From positions 1,736,001-1,800,000 of the forward strand of contig NZ_JAFIDA010000001.1 of NCBI RefSeq assembly GCF_017834145.1: a DNA stretch of 64,000 nt. The letters are read 5' to 3'. The position numbers and the translations under genes were made by a program. Below are positions 35,130-43,906 of this stretch, piece by piece. Source of the DNA: Leucobacter exalbidus (GTDB lineage: Bacteria > Actinomycetota > Actinomycetes > Actinomycetales > Microbacteriaceae). The notes below the pieces were generated by a model. The model searched no databases, was not told the origin of the DNA, and was given only the letters and a program-made list of their open reading frames with translations. Every line of letters starts with the position of its first letter. The stretch's first letter is position 1.

Positions 35130-36620
35130 TCAAGAGATCGGAACCATTCGCCCCCTCGTGTCGAAGAGTTCCAGCTCTCCGGGATGCAGCTGATGCTGGC
35201 AGACGAAGGAACGGTCCTTGATTCGCCAGAGTCCCTGACCCACACCGAGCCCAGGCAAGAGCTTCTGCTCGGTGCCAGTGAGTCCAAGCGCTTTCGCTGT
35301 TGCTCCAAGCTGATCAGACTCCTGCCGGTAGATGATCCGCGTTTCGGCGTTCGCGAGCAAGCTATTGGCCAGGGCTCGCATCGCGGAGCCCTGATCTCCG
35401 ACGTTCTCCAGGTCGGTCAGCTTGTGGAAGATGAGCATGTTCGCAATGCCGTAGTGCCGCGCCAGTCGCCAGTGCGCATCCATACGTCGCAGCAATGCCG
35501 GATGTGACATGAGGCGCCACGCCTCATCGTAGATACACCAGCGTTGGCCACCATTCGGATCGAGGAGCGCGGACTCCATCCAGGCCGACGAGCAGGTCAT
35601 GAGCACCGACATCAGCGTCGAGTTCTCCGTCACCCGTGACAGGTCAAGCGAAATCATCGGCAGTGTCGGATCGAACGCTACTGTTGACGGACCATCGAAG
35701 AGCCCGGCAAGGTCACCCGAGACCAACCGCCGCAGCGCATGTCCTACGAGACGTCCGTCCTCGGCGAGACGCCCATCGAGATCCGCTTCCGCCGTCGGCG
35801 CAAGGATGTGATCGACGACCATCGGAAGGATCGGTACGTCGTTGCTGCGCACGACCTCGCTCAGTGCCGTATCGATCGACGTGTGTTCCAGCGGAGTGAG
35901 CGGTCGCGTCAGAACCGTCTCCGCGAGTGCGCCGATGAGATCGCGTCGCCGTGCTGAGACTGTGGATGCCCAGCTCTCCTCACTCATTCCTGCAGGTCGA
36001 TAGCCCTCGTCGAGAGGATTTAGCCGGGCAGCGAGCCCATGACCGAGCACGATTGCTTTGCCGCCGACGGCTTCGGCTACTGCGGTGTGCTCACCCTTTG
36101 GGTCGCCAGGAACGTAGACCCGACGGCCGAATGGGAGGGATCGGGTATAGAGGCTTTTTGCCAAGCTGGACTTGCCGGATCCGACGATGCCTGCAAGCAC
36201 GAGATTCGGGGCTGTGATGAGTCCTCGCGCGTAGAGCACCCAGGGGTCGTAGACGAAGGATCCGCCGGAGTACAGATCCTGACCAACGAAAACACCGTCA
36301 GGCCCGAGGCCGCCTTCGGCCAGGAATGGATAGGCACCAGCGAGGGTCGCCGAAGTGTCTTGATGCCGCGGCAGGCGAAGTTTTCCGGGCGAACGCAGCT
36401 GGGCAGGTCCTGGCTCTCCAGCTGCCGGGAGGTACGTGGTCGCCCGGCGCTCTGCCAATTCGGCGGCGTACTTTGTGCGAGCCGCCTGATGCTCCGTCTT
36501 CTTCTGCTCAGCGCGCAAAATCGCGGCAGCCTGACTGCGCTGCTTACGCACGCGTCGCTTTTCAGATGCTGGAGCGACGAGGACCGACGTGTGCAGGCGT
36601 TCGGCATCATCGTGGCTCAT
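35130..36620 (-). CDS. VirB4-like conjugation ATPase
   Basis: A 496-residue AAA-type ATPase. An N-terminal Lys/Arg/Glu-rich helix precedes the motor domain with Walker A GIVGSGKSS, Walker B region RWCIYDEAWRLM (DEAWR, typical of VirB4) and RLARHYGIANMLIFHKLTDLENVGDQGS with sensor residues. It lacks the N-terminal VirB4 domain, which in such actinobacterial systems seems to be supplied by the separate SCO6880-type protein. The ATG at 36620 overlaps the previous stop in ATGA. It energises pilus/channel assembly at the cytoplasmic membrane. Confidence 0.88.
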   Translation of the reverse strand: MSHDDAERLHTSVLVAPASEKRRVRKQRSQAAAILRAEQKKTEHQAARTKYAAELAERRATTYLPAAGEPGPAQLRSPGKLRLPRHQDTSATLAGAYPFLAEGGLGPDGVFVGQDLYSGGSFVYDPWVLYARGLITAPNLVLAGIVGSGKSSLAKSLYTRSLPFGRRVYVPGDPKGEHTAVAEAVGGKAIVLGHGLAARLNPLDEGYRPAGMSEESWASTVSARRRDLIGALAETVLTRPLTPLEHTSIDTALSEVVRSNDVPILPMVVDHILAPTAEADLDGRLAEDGRLVGHALRRLVSGDLAGLFDGPSTVAFDPTLPMISLDLSRVTENSTLMSVLMTCSSAWMESALLDPNGGQRWCIYDEAWRLMSHPALLRRMDAHWRLARHYGIANMLIFHKLTDLENVGDQGSAMRALANSLLANAETRIIYRQESDQLGATAKALGLTGTEQKLLPGLGVGQGLWRIKDRSFVCQHQLHPGELELFDTRGRMVPIS

Positions 36621-37399
36621 AGTCCGAGGCCCCTTTGCTGCTTGATCGCCGTGATGCTGGCGGGCTCGAACCATGACGTTTGCTGTTGCTCACGCGTCGG
36701 TCTCGATGCCGACGGGGCACCAAGGGTCCGTTTGTCATCGGGTAGCCGGTCAGCAGGTGCAACACCATGGAGTCGGTACAGGGCGACGTGCTCGAAGCTG
36801 TGGCTGTAAGCGAGATGGTAGTCGCCATCTCGTACCTCACGCTCAAGTGGGCCGCTCGGTGGAACGTCGTAAACGTATCCGTTCTCCATTGCTGCGCTTG
36901 TGGTTTCGTCACCGAAGTCCCAGGATTTCAGATGGTCGAGCCCGGCAACAGCGCCGTCTCTGTCGATCATGTCGAGAACTTCATCTGCCTCTGGGCCTTG
37001 CAGGAAGACGACACTGATCCATCGAGCAGCCTGGGGTACGTTTGCGGCTGGATCGTCGCGCCAAGCAACACGGCTCGTAGCCGCTGCCGCTGCGTCGAGT
37101 CGCTCTTCGGCCTGATCGATCAGGGTCGCGGCCTGGTGGATTTCGTCGGCGGACGCAAGAGCATCCTGTGACCCGATGTCATGGTCACCATGGTCGTCAA
37201 ATGCGCGAGGACGATTCTCGACATGGGCTGCAGCGAGCTGATCGAGCACCTGCTTGAGTGATCGCACACCTGACAGCAGATCGCCGAGCACACCGTACAG
37301 ATCCTGCGGATTCTCGAACGAGCGTGTGGCGTGCGCGAGTCCGCGCAACGCCTCGGAAGCTTCACCGGCATCAGCGCCAGGATCGTAGAACGTGGGCAT
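36617..37399 (-). CDS. Transfer-region protein of unknown function
   Basis: A 260-residue soluble, acidic, mainly helical protein. The N-terminal ~110 residues are amphipathic helix (EASEALRGLAHATRSFENP, QVLDQLAAAHVENRP, ATLIDQAEERLDAAAAATS). The C-terminal half has mixed strands with DGDYHLAYSHSFEHVALYRL. It may be a fusion of two parts. The ATG at 37399 has GGAAGG upstream and its stop overlaps the VirB4 start, so it likely works with VirB4. No motif allows a functional call. Confidence 0.7.
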   Translation of the reverse strand: MPTFYDPGADAGEASEALRGLAHATRSFENPQDLYGVLGDLLSGVRSLKQVLDQLAAAHVENRPRAFDDHGDHDIGSQDALASADEIHQAATLIDQAEERLDAAAAATSRVAWRDDPAANVPQAARWISVVFLQGPEADEVLDMIDRDGAVAGLDHLKSWDFGDETTSAAMENGYVYDVPPSGPLEREVRDGDYHLAYSHSFEHVALYRLHGVAPADRLPDDKRTLGAPSASRPTREQQQTSWFEPASITAIKQQRGLGL

Positions 37400-37587
37400 G
37401 GTGACCTTCCAACAGTCGAAGTGAGAACTTGAACGTTGGGAAGGTGCGCTCGGAGGTTCTCAGCCGCGGGCCGGGAATGACCCCGTTGGCTGTCATCCAC
37501 TGACCGCAGGACGGCGGTGGCTGAGGCGAGGATTGCGTCTAGGGCGAACGCGGCCTGATCGGAACGCGCGTCACGCGGAACGGTCAT
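37120..37587 (-). CDS. Small transfer-region gene; only the first ~62 codons look coding
   Basis: A minus frame from the ATG at 37587 encodes MTVPRDARSDQAAFALDAI and a helical stretch to about codon 62 (position 37400). It then continues without a stop as low-complexity sequence that is clearly a shadow of the next gene. The true product is probably ~62-65 residues whose stop was lost or mutated close to the next ATG at 37399. Unknown function; likely a small helical accessory protein. Confidence 0.4.
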   Translation of the reverse strand: MTVPRDARSDQAAFALDAILASATAVLRSVDDSQRGHSRPAAENLRAHLPNVQVLTSTVGRSPCPRSTILALMPVKLPRRCADSRTPHARSRIRRICTVCSAICCQVCDHSSRCSISSLQPMSRIVLAHLTTMVTMTSGHRMLLRPPTKSTRPRP

Positions 37588-37619
37588 GACACCGCGTAGC
37601 CCATGGCTACTTGCGCAGA

Positions 37620-39101
37620 TTAGTCAACGAAATAGGCGGTGGCCTTCTCATCGCTGTCCAGGACATCTTCATATTCGACGCCAAGCTTCCGTGCGAGGGC
37701 AACTGATCCGTCAAGGGCTATTTCCAAGTCGGGAGAGAACGCTCGTCCAAGTAAATCGAGATAGGTGGACAATGTTGCATCCAGTTGGTCGATCAGGTCC
37801 TGATAGTCAGCTGCAAGTCGTTCGTCGAGTTCCTGTTGCGATCTCAGGTAGCCCTCGACCAGTTCCTCCTCGTGCTTCGATAGTGAGTTTGACACTGACT
37901 TGTACATCAGTATGCCGACGGTGTTCCCAATCACAGCGCCGAGAACAGGCACAGGGATGATTGCCTGACCGAGGAATGATGACAATGCACTGACCGCGGC
38001 CTCGAGGGAGACGAACTCGGCGTTCTCGATGAACTCCTGCTCGTTGATCTCCCCGCGGCGGAGCTTGTTTGCCTGCTCCGCAATGCCGAAGGCGGCGGTG
38101 ACGATGGCACTGGCTGCAGCGGCCGACGTCGCTGTGAAATTGGTAAGCGTATAGATGCTGAACCCACGTACACCGCCCTTGGCGAATCCGAAGCCGGTTT
38201 CGCTCGCAACTTCTGCCCAGTCGTCCGCGTCGAAGTCGCCTAACTTCTTACCTGTGCGCCGCTTGGCGACCACGGCCATGACGAAAGTGGTGGTTCCTTC
38301 AATCATGGCTGCCGCCATGGTTACTTGCGCACCTTGCTTGAAGGTGGGCTTGCTCTCCTGATACGCGGAGTTTCGCTGATCTTGGTCAGTTTCGCGCAGA
38401 GATTCCTTTTCTGCCTCGAAAGTCGCGTTATATGTGCCTTGCTGAACTTCGTGGTAGTCGAGGTTTGACGGTTCAAGAGAATCGAAGGGCACCGAGCCAT
38501 CATTGAAGAAAGTTTGAACGCGCTGCCAGTCCCTAAACGATGGGCCGTCGCCTGCACGCGTGAGAATCTTGCCTGCTTCCTCATGGGGCATGGCGTAGAG
38601 CTTGCGCACAATCTCATAGTGATCGTTGGGGATCTGATACCTATGGCCACTCTCGATGAAGTCTGGGTACCTCTCAAGATGCTCGGCGATTGCCCCCAGA
38701 CCGAAACTTCCTCCCGCCGCGTAGAACTTCTGCTGGATGGCGACTCCATCTCTCATGAGGTCGAATGGTCCGTTGTCGTCAACCCACTGATAGATCTTGC
38801 CGCCACCGGTAACTTGGCTTCGCGCGTTTCCGATCCCGGTCTCGGCGACCTCAGCAATGAAGCCATGCATGCCTTTGAGCCCGCCGCGGTTGCTTATTAC
38901 CACCTGCCGGATCCCGCTGATTGCTTCGTCCGCGCTTCGCAATGCATCGCGTAGATGCATATCCTGTTGGCGGAGGTTGTCAATTAGCCGGTCTAATCGG
39001 AGCTGGTTCAGATAGTTTGCCCAGGCTGCGACGGCCTGCTCCTGCCCGCTCTTCGTGATCTTCGCAGCGCTGCCTGACGTGGACTTCACGGAGCTACTCA
39101 T
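37620..39101 (-). CDS. Unknown 493-residue protein of a two-gene membrane module
   Basis: A large, mostly helical protein. Residues ~265-285 (QVTMAAAMIEGTTTFVMAVVA), ~310-345 and ~370-405 (VSALSSFLGQAIIPVPVLGAVIGNTVGIL) are hydrophobic or glycine-zipper-like. The N-terminal half is soluble with charged helices, and the C terminus is a long amphipathic helix (SLSKHEEELVEGYLRSQQEL). The ATG at 39101 overlaps the upstream stop by 8 nt. It does not look like a transfer protein. Glycine-rich amphipathic helices suggest membrane insertion, as in pore-forming or dynamin-associated proteins. Function is unknown. Confidence 0.65.
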   Translation of the reverse strand: MSSSVKSTSGSAAKITKSGQEQAVAAWANYLNQLRLDRLIDNLRQQDMHLRDALRSADEAISGIRQVVISNRGGLKGMHGFIAEVAETGIGNARSQVTGGGKIYQWVDDNGPFDLMRDGVAIQQKFYAAGGSFGLGAIAEHLERYPDFIESGHRYQIPNDHYEIVRKLYAMPHEEAGKILTRAGDGPSFRDWQRVQTFFNDGSVPFDSLEPSNLDYHEVQQGTYNATFEAEKESLRETDQDQRNSAYQESKPTFKQGAQVTMAAAMIEGTTTFVMAVVAKRRTGKKLGDFDADDWAEVASETGFGFAKGGVRGFSIYTLTNFTATSAAAASAIVTAAFGIAEQANKLRRGEINEQEFIENAEFVSLEAAVSALSSFLGQAIIPVPVLGAVIGNTVGILMYKSVSNSLSKHEEELVEGYLRSQQELDERLAADYQDLIDQLDATLSTYLDLLGRAFSPDLEIALDGSVALARKLGVEYEDVLDSDEKATAYFVD

Positions 39102-40098
39102 GGTCGCCCGCCTGCTCGATGTGCTGGCCGAGTTGAGCAGCGCATGCCTTCGTGTTGTTTACCAGGGCAGCAAGCTGTGTCTGCTGCGGTTTGGCGAGGA
39201 CCAAGAAATCCGTGCCAAAGAACGGTAGCGCTGCGCTGTAGCTTCTCGTGAGCTCTATCCGCAGAGAAGAAGTGCGCTGGAGGAGGCTCCCGATTTGTGC
39301 ACCCATCTCCGTCACGAGGGCCGTGTTTAACTTCACAGCAGTGAGTGCCTCCTGCTTAGCTTCACGGTTCTCGAACTTCTTTTTTGCGAATAGTGCAATC
39401 GAAGCGAGGAGAGTTGCGCCGGCAATCGTCCATCCCACAGGTCCAGCCAAAGCAAGCAATGCGCTTCCTGCGGCTGTGCCGCCGCCCCCCGCCGCGAGAG
39501 CTCCACCTCCGAGCCATGCGAGTGCGGCCTTAGTCGCAACAGCTCCGGAGAGCGTGGATATCGCAGTGCCCGTAGACGCAGTACCGAAGGTCGTTGCGAC
39601 CCAGAGTGCAGCCGATGGAGCCATGCTTGCGACAGCAGCGCCAGCACTGAATCCAACTCCTACACCAGTCGCGGAGTTGCGGGCGGCTTCAAGATCCTTA
39701 CGAGCGAACTCCTCGGCCTCAAGGAACTGAGCCTTGTTCAACTGGATTTCCTGGAACGCAGTCTCAAAGGACTTCGGCGTGTTGGCAATACTGTTCACCA
39801 CCAGCTCGACGAACTCGATCAGGTCGCTAGAGCGTTCCCGCTGACGAAACAAAGTGAGACCGTTATCGTTCATCGCAGTGAAAGCCCCGTTGTACTCTGC
39901 AATGGCCTCTTCATAAGGGTCTGGCTTCTTTGCCGTGAGCTTCTCGACGGTGCCGCTGACAAATTCTTTGGTGGAGTCCGCGATTTCCTCCGCCTGTTCA
40001 GCAGCCTGGACAGACTTTTCTCGGGCGAACTTCCCGATGCCGTCGGCAGCCTTGCCGAAACTATTCATGGCTTTGTCGATGGCCCGCGGTTCAACCAT
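39094..40098 (-). CDS. Unknown 334-residue glycine-zipper membrane protein
   Basis: The N-terminal ~65 residues are charged amphipathic helix. A long hydrophobic block runs from ~150 to 245, with Gly/Ala repeats (VGVGFSAGAAVASM, WLGGGALAAGGGGTAAGSALL, PVGWTIAGATLLASIALF), then KKKFENREAKQEA and a soluble C-terminal helix bundle. This Gly/Ala block is like glycine-zipper helices that insert in membranes. The ATG at 40098 has AGGGAGA upstream; the ATG at 40104 is too close to that site. Translationally coupled to the 493-residue partner. No known family is recognised. Confidence 0.65.
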   Translation of the reverse strand: MVEPRAIDKAMNSFGKAADGIGKFAREKSVQAAEQAEEIADSTKEFVSGTVEKLTAKKPDPYEEAIAEYNGAFTAMNDNGLTLFRQRERSSDLIEFVELVVNSIANTPKSFETAFQEIQLNKAQFLEAEEFARKDLEAARNSATGVGVGFSAGAAVASMAPSAALWVATTFGTASTGTAISTLSGAVATKAALAWLGGGALAAGGGGTAAGSALLALAGPVGWTIAGATLLASIALFAKKKFENREAKQEALTAVKLNTALVTEMGAQIGSLLQRTSSLRIELTRSYSAALPFFGTDFLVLAKPQQTQLAALVNNTKACAAQLGQHIEQAGDHE

Positions 40099-40393
40099 GT
40101 GCATTCTCCCTAAAGACTTCTACTGCTCTTGAAAGGAGCGTATCGGTCACCTCCGACAAGGCGGTCTTGCGGCCAGCGTCAGATGCGTCGCCGATGAGCT
40201 CAGGGCGCAGCAAATGGGCTACACAGCACCTTGGCGTTCAAACATTTCGCTCGTCGCTACTGACACCTCGATGAGCATGTCGCGTGGCTCATAGCCAACT
40301 TTCATGGCACACCCACGCCTTTATGCGGTCCGGCCGATCTGCGAGGGCTCTGCGAGGGCAGAGAACCAGCATGATTCAAATGTTCTGTACTGC
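40099..40393. other. 295-bp gap upstream of the two-gene module
   Basis: No convincing gene on either strand: the only open frames are short and lack family motifs or ribosome sites. It probably contains the module promoter, so the module may be controlled separately from the transfer genes that flank it. Confidence 0.4.
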
Positions 40394-41860
40394 TCACACC
40401 ACTCGACACAGCGGCAGCGCCGCGGCGGTGAAGGCCTGAGCTTGCTGACCGACGAGGAGACGGGTCTCACACGAAGCCTGGATCGCGGCTTGCTCGATCG
40501 CGGCGACTGCGGCGTCGAGTTCGTCGGCCGTTCGTGCTGAGACCGAGATGAGGCCGGTGTAGCGCAAGATGCCGTGTCCAGCGGTGAGGTCGGCTTCCTG
40601 CTGGAGAACATCCTGAAACTCGGCGGTCTGCGAAGCATCTTCGATCTGGCCGATGCGTTGGCGCTGAGCTGCGTCTGAGATATACTCCGTCTTCTTCTTT
40701 CGGATGTCGCGCGCAGCCTGGTCAGAGCGCATCGGGGTGCACATCAGCGAGAAGGATCGCTGGATCCCAGATGAAAGGAGCAACGGCGCCAAGAACCCCG
40801 GGTAGACCATCGAGCGGGGCCACTCCGAGATCCACAGCACCGCATGGAATGCGGAGTCTGTGCGCAGCCTAGACCATGACTCGTTCACGGCGACTGGCCC
40901 CGCGGTGGCAAGTGACTGGCCGAGTTCACCGTGGCGTTCGAGCGTCGCTGCGATTGCGGGGTCATACGCGGAACGCAGGATCACAGCGATCTCGCCGCAC
41001 GACAACCAATCCGACGGAGCCAGGTCGGCTGATCGCAGTGCAGCGATCAGCGTGGACATTTCTTGGCGAAGCACGGCTGCAGCACCGCGAATGCTGCCAC
41101 CGGCAGTGCGGATTTGCCGAGCCGCTGCGTGCATATCGAGCGAAAGTGAGAGCGTCGTAGCGTGGCGCTCACCCGCGGGCCCGGCGCGCTCAATCAGTTC
41201 GGCGTACGTCGTTGACGCCCATGAACCATTGGCGTTGCCATGTGACGCCCACCATTCAGCGAGCCCCGTGCCAGAATCTGGCAGCGTGCGCTCAAGTACT
41301 TGCAGCATCGAGAGTCGACCAGACCTACACACGGTTGCGAGCACACGACCCCAAGAGCTGACGCGCCGATCCTGCTCGCCGGGATCGAGGAGCACGAATG
41401 CTGGGTGCGCGACGGCAACGATGGCTGTGAGAGTGCTCGCGGTCGGGTCATGAACCATCCCGGCGCCCGTGATCGGATCCTCATACTCACGCAGCCGCGC
41501 CACGTCGCCGGGTAGCGCGAGCGAACCCGCAGGCCGTGGCCTCACAACGCGCCGCCGATAGAGCAACTGGCCGCCGGTGGCCTTCCAGAGCCACCAGAAA
41601 ACGACCGGGATCCATTCGACGATCGCCCGTCCAGAGATCCGGATCCACACCGTCGCCGCGGCGGAGAGCCACACGGGTGCCGAGAACGCGATGAGCATGC
41701 CGCCTCCGGCGTAGAACGCCCACACCAGTGAGCCGACGCCAACTCCGAGTGCGATCAGCTGCGAGAGTGACAGGCCAAGCAGGACGCCTCGTCGCGTCAG
41801 CCGGGAGAACTTCACCGGGACGAGATCACCGGCTCGTTGATCGTCGTAGTCCTTCGACAT
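40394..41860 (-). CDS. SCO6880-family conjugation protein
   Basis: The 488-residue protein has two N-terminal membrane segments (~residues 28-75, LSLSQLIALGVGVGSLVWAF and then WLSAAATVWIRI). A soluble region follows with VPVKFSRLTRRGVLLG near the start and DPTASTLTAIVAVAHPAFVLLD in the middle. These are features of the SCO6880 proteins of actinobacterial integrative elements, which combine a PrgI/VirB3-like membrane part with the N-terminal half of VirB4. The VirB4-like ATPase of this operon lacks that half. It begins 6 bp downstream of the VirB6-like gene's stop. Confidence 0.82.
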   Translation of the reverse strand: MSKDYDDQRAGDLVPVKFSRLTRRGVLLGLSLSQLIALGVGVGSLVWAFYAGGGMLIAFSAPVWLSAAATVWIRISGRAIVEWIPVVFWWLWKATGGQLLYRRRVVRPRPAGSLALPGDVARLREYEDPITGAGMVHDPTASTLTAIVAVAHPAFVLLDPGEQDRRVSSWGRVLATVCRSGRLSMLQVLERTLPDSGTGLAEWWASHGNANGSWASTTYAELIERAGPAGERHATTLSLSLDMHAAARQIRTAGGSIRGAAAVLRQEMSTLIAALRSADLAPSDWLSCGEIAVILRSAYDPAIAATLERHGELGQSLATAGPVAVNESWSRLRTDSAFHAVLWISEWPRSMVYPGFLAPLLLSSGIQRSFSLMCTPMRSDQAARDIRKKKTEYISDAAQRQRIGQIEDASQTAEFQDVLQQEADLTAGHGILRYTGLISVSARTADELDAAVAAIEQAAIQASCETRLLVGQQAQAFTAAALPLCRVV

Positions 41861-41866
41861 GGTGGG

Positions 41867-43195
41867 CTATTCCTTTCCTACCGTGCGCGGCTGTGGAGGC
41901 TGGCTGCTGGGCGGTGCAGGATCGGTTCGAGGCGCGGGAGGCTGAGGCGTTGAATGAGGTGCGGCAGAAGTCGCGCCCGAGCCATCCGCACCAGCGGTAG
42001 CTGATTCGGCCGTCCCAGCAACAGCACCCCCGAGCTGAGGTCCGGCAGTCGCGGCACCTTTGATGACCTCCGCGCCGATAACGACCGCTGCCGCGGGTCC
42101 GGCAGCCACGGCAGCACCACTGGCCCCCGCGCCGGATCCTGCACCCGAACCGGCGGCCGAAGCAGAGGTGCTGGGCGCACCGGTTGCTGCGGAAGTGGCG
42201 TTCGGTGTCGCACCGCCGCCGGAGCCACCATCGAGCACCTTCTTGACTCCGTCGCTCTGCGGTTTCGACGGCACGGGCACGGGCCGGTTCACGGCGCTCT
42301 TTGCTTCTTGCTCGCTTCCCATCGCGTGGTAAAGATCGAAGCCGAGGAACGAGATGAACCGGTAGACCATGTATGGCGCGAAGGCTGCAATGAACAGCAG
42401 CACGATGCCTGAGATCGGTTCAGTCACGGAAGACAAATCGGCCTCAATCGGCGTTGAGACCTGCGTGATCGCGATGAGGAACACGACGACGAGGACGAGT
42501 TTGGAGATGATGAGCGCGACAACGAACGCGGCCCATTTACCGATCCATCCGCGGGTGACATCCCAGGCCGCTCCAGCGAATGCGATGGGTGCGAGCACGA
42601 TCGCAACGAGCAACAACGCTTTACGGATCAGGAGCGAGAACCAGACAATCGCGACCGCACAGATCATCATCCCGGCGAGGAAGATCGTAACGATCGCGCC
42701 GACGCCTGGAGCCGCGATGTTGATTGTGGTGAGCCCGGCGGTGAGGAGCGCGATCTTATCGCCCATAGTTTCGGTGGTTTCTCCTGCCGCCTGGACGACA
42801 CCGATGCACAACTGATCCACAATCTCCAGAGCAGTTGCCGTCAACGTGATGACGACGAAGGAGCCGAGAACGGCTTTGGCTGCGCCGAGTGCTGCGCGTG
42901 AGAGCGCGGCGGGCTCCCGTCTGATGAGGCCGAGGACGAGCTGGAAGCAGAAAAACAGCAAGACGATGAAGACACCGATGCCAAAGAGCAGGTTGTAGAC
43001 GTCGAGGTAGCCCTCGGATTGGACGTCCACGAGGGTCGTGCTGTCAAAGACTGTCCACATGGCTTCGATTAGCCAGCCCGCGGCTTGACCCATCGTGGAG
43101 GCGAGCCAGTCAAAAGGGGCCGACACCAAGGTTGCGGCGCCTTCGCCGACGGCATCGCAGACGTTGGATATGACGGGGATATCGCAGACACTCAT
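41867..43195 (-). CDS. VirB6/TrbL-like channel protein
   Basis: A 442-residue polytopic membrane protein with about eight hydrophobic segments between residues 30 and 300, and the VirB6/TrbL-type FVVITLTATALEIVDQLC and LLIRKALLLVAIVLAPIAFAGAAWD region. The C-terminal ~120 residues are disordered, rich in Ala/Ser/Gly/Pro. In type IV secretion it forms the inner-membrane channel. It ends 6 bp upstream of SCO6880 and starts 33 bp after the first DUF6112 gene, so it is in the core transfer operon. Confidence 0.87.
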   Translation of the reverse strand: MSVCDIPVISNVCDAVGEGAATLVSAPFDWLASTMGQAAGWLIEAMWTVFDSTTLVDVQSEGYLDVYNLLFGIGVFIVLLFFCFQLVLGLIRREPAALSRAALGAAKAVLGSFVVITLTATALEIVDQLCIGVVQAAGETTETMGDKIALLTAGLTTINIAAPGVGAIVTIFLAGMMICAVAIVWFSLLIRKALLLVAIVLAPIAFAGAAWDVTRGWIGKWAAFVVALIISKLVLVVVFLIAITQVSTPIEADLSSVTEPISGIVLLFIAAFAPYMVYRFISFLGFDLYHAMGSEQEAKSAVNRPVPVPSKPQSDGVKKVLDGGSGGGATPNATSAATGAPSTSASAAGSGAGSGAGASGAAVAAGPAAAVVIGAEVIKGAATAGPQLGGAVAGTAESATAGADGSGATSAAPHSTPQPPAPRTDPAPPSSQPPQPRTVGKE

Positions 43196-43228
43196 CGCAG
43201 GCCTCCCTGAACTAGTGGGTGGTGGGCC

Positions 43229-43540
43229 TCAGACCTGCTGTCCGACGTTCCAGAAGAAATTGATCAAGGTCACGGATGCGCCGCAGATGACTGCCGCACC
43301 ACACGAGATGAGTACGCCGAGCTTGCCGCGACCTGCGAGATGTGGATTGGACGAGTTCGATCCGAACCCCCACACGATCGCGGAGATAATCAGCGCGAGT
43401 ACGGAAAGGATGAGCCCGACAGTCATGACGGCACCGACAATGGTGCGCAATTGCGCGATCCCCGGCAGACCGGAGTCATTCGGTGTGATGTCGATGTCCA
43501 TCGGCAAGACTGCGGCGATGGTCGTGATGAGTTCAAACAC
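43229..43540 (-). CDS. DUF6112-type small membrane protein (possible pilin-like VirB2)
   Basis: A 103-residue protein with two transmembrane helices (~residues 33-58 and ~78-98) separated by a short polar loop with SSNPHLAGRGKLG. A second copy of the same type lies upstream. Two-helix topology and location fit VirB2/TrbC-like pilin subunits, but no maturation site can be read from sequence. It starts at 43540. Confidence 0.75.
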   Translation of the reverse strand: MFELITTIAAVLPMDIDITPNDSGLPGIAQLRTIVGAVMTVGLILSVLALIISAIVWGFGSNSSNPHLAGRGKLGVLISCGAAVICGASVTLINFFWNVGQQV

Positions 43541-43639
43541 GGTGGCTCCTTGGCGTGAACACCGCCGACGGCGGCAGACGAAACATGGTCGAGAGCCAGG
43601 TGTGCAGCCCGTTCCCGTTCGTCACGATGCGGCAGAGAG

Positions 43640-43906
43640 CTACAATTGCTCGCCCAGATGAATGAGCCAGTTCAGCCAGGTCACACCGCCACCTGCGAGG
43701 ATCGCGGCTCCCAGAGCTACGAAGACCCCCGCGCGTGCCTTAGCCGCGACCGCGGGGTTGCCGCTGGAAGTCGAGATTGCCCAGATGATTGCGCTGACGA
43801 TGATCATGAGGACGGCGACTATGAGGATGATCGTGAGCATCGCTCCGATGACAACTTTGAGATCACCGATGCCACTCAAGCTGCCGAAGTCTGGAAACAC
43901 ATTCAT
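43640..43906 (-). CDS. DUF6112-type small membrane protein, second copy
   Basis: An 88-residue paralogue of the previous protein: two helices (~residues 16-42 and 60-82) with SSGNPAVAAKARAGVFVALG between. The ATG at 43906 is preceded by AGGAGG and overlaps the stop of the cell-wall hydrolase in ATGA. Two adjacent copies of this type are normal in actinobacterial transfer operons and may form the channel or filament. Confidence 0.78.
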   Translation of the reverse strand: MNVFPDFGSLSGIGDLKVVIGAMLTIILIVAVLMIIVSAIIWAISTSSGNPAVAAKARAGVFVALGAAILAGGGVTWLNWLIHLGEQL

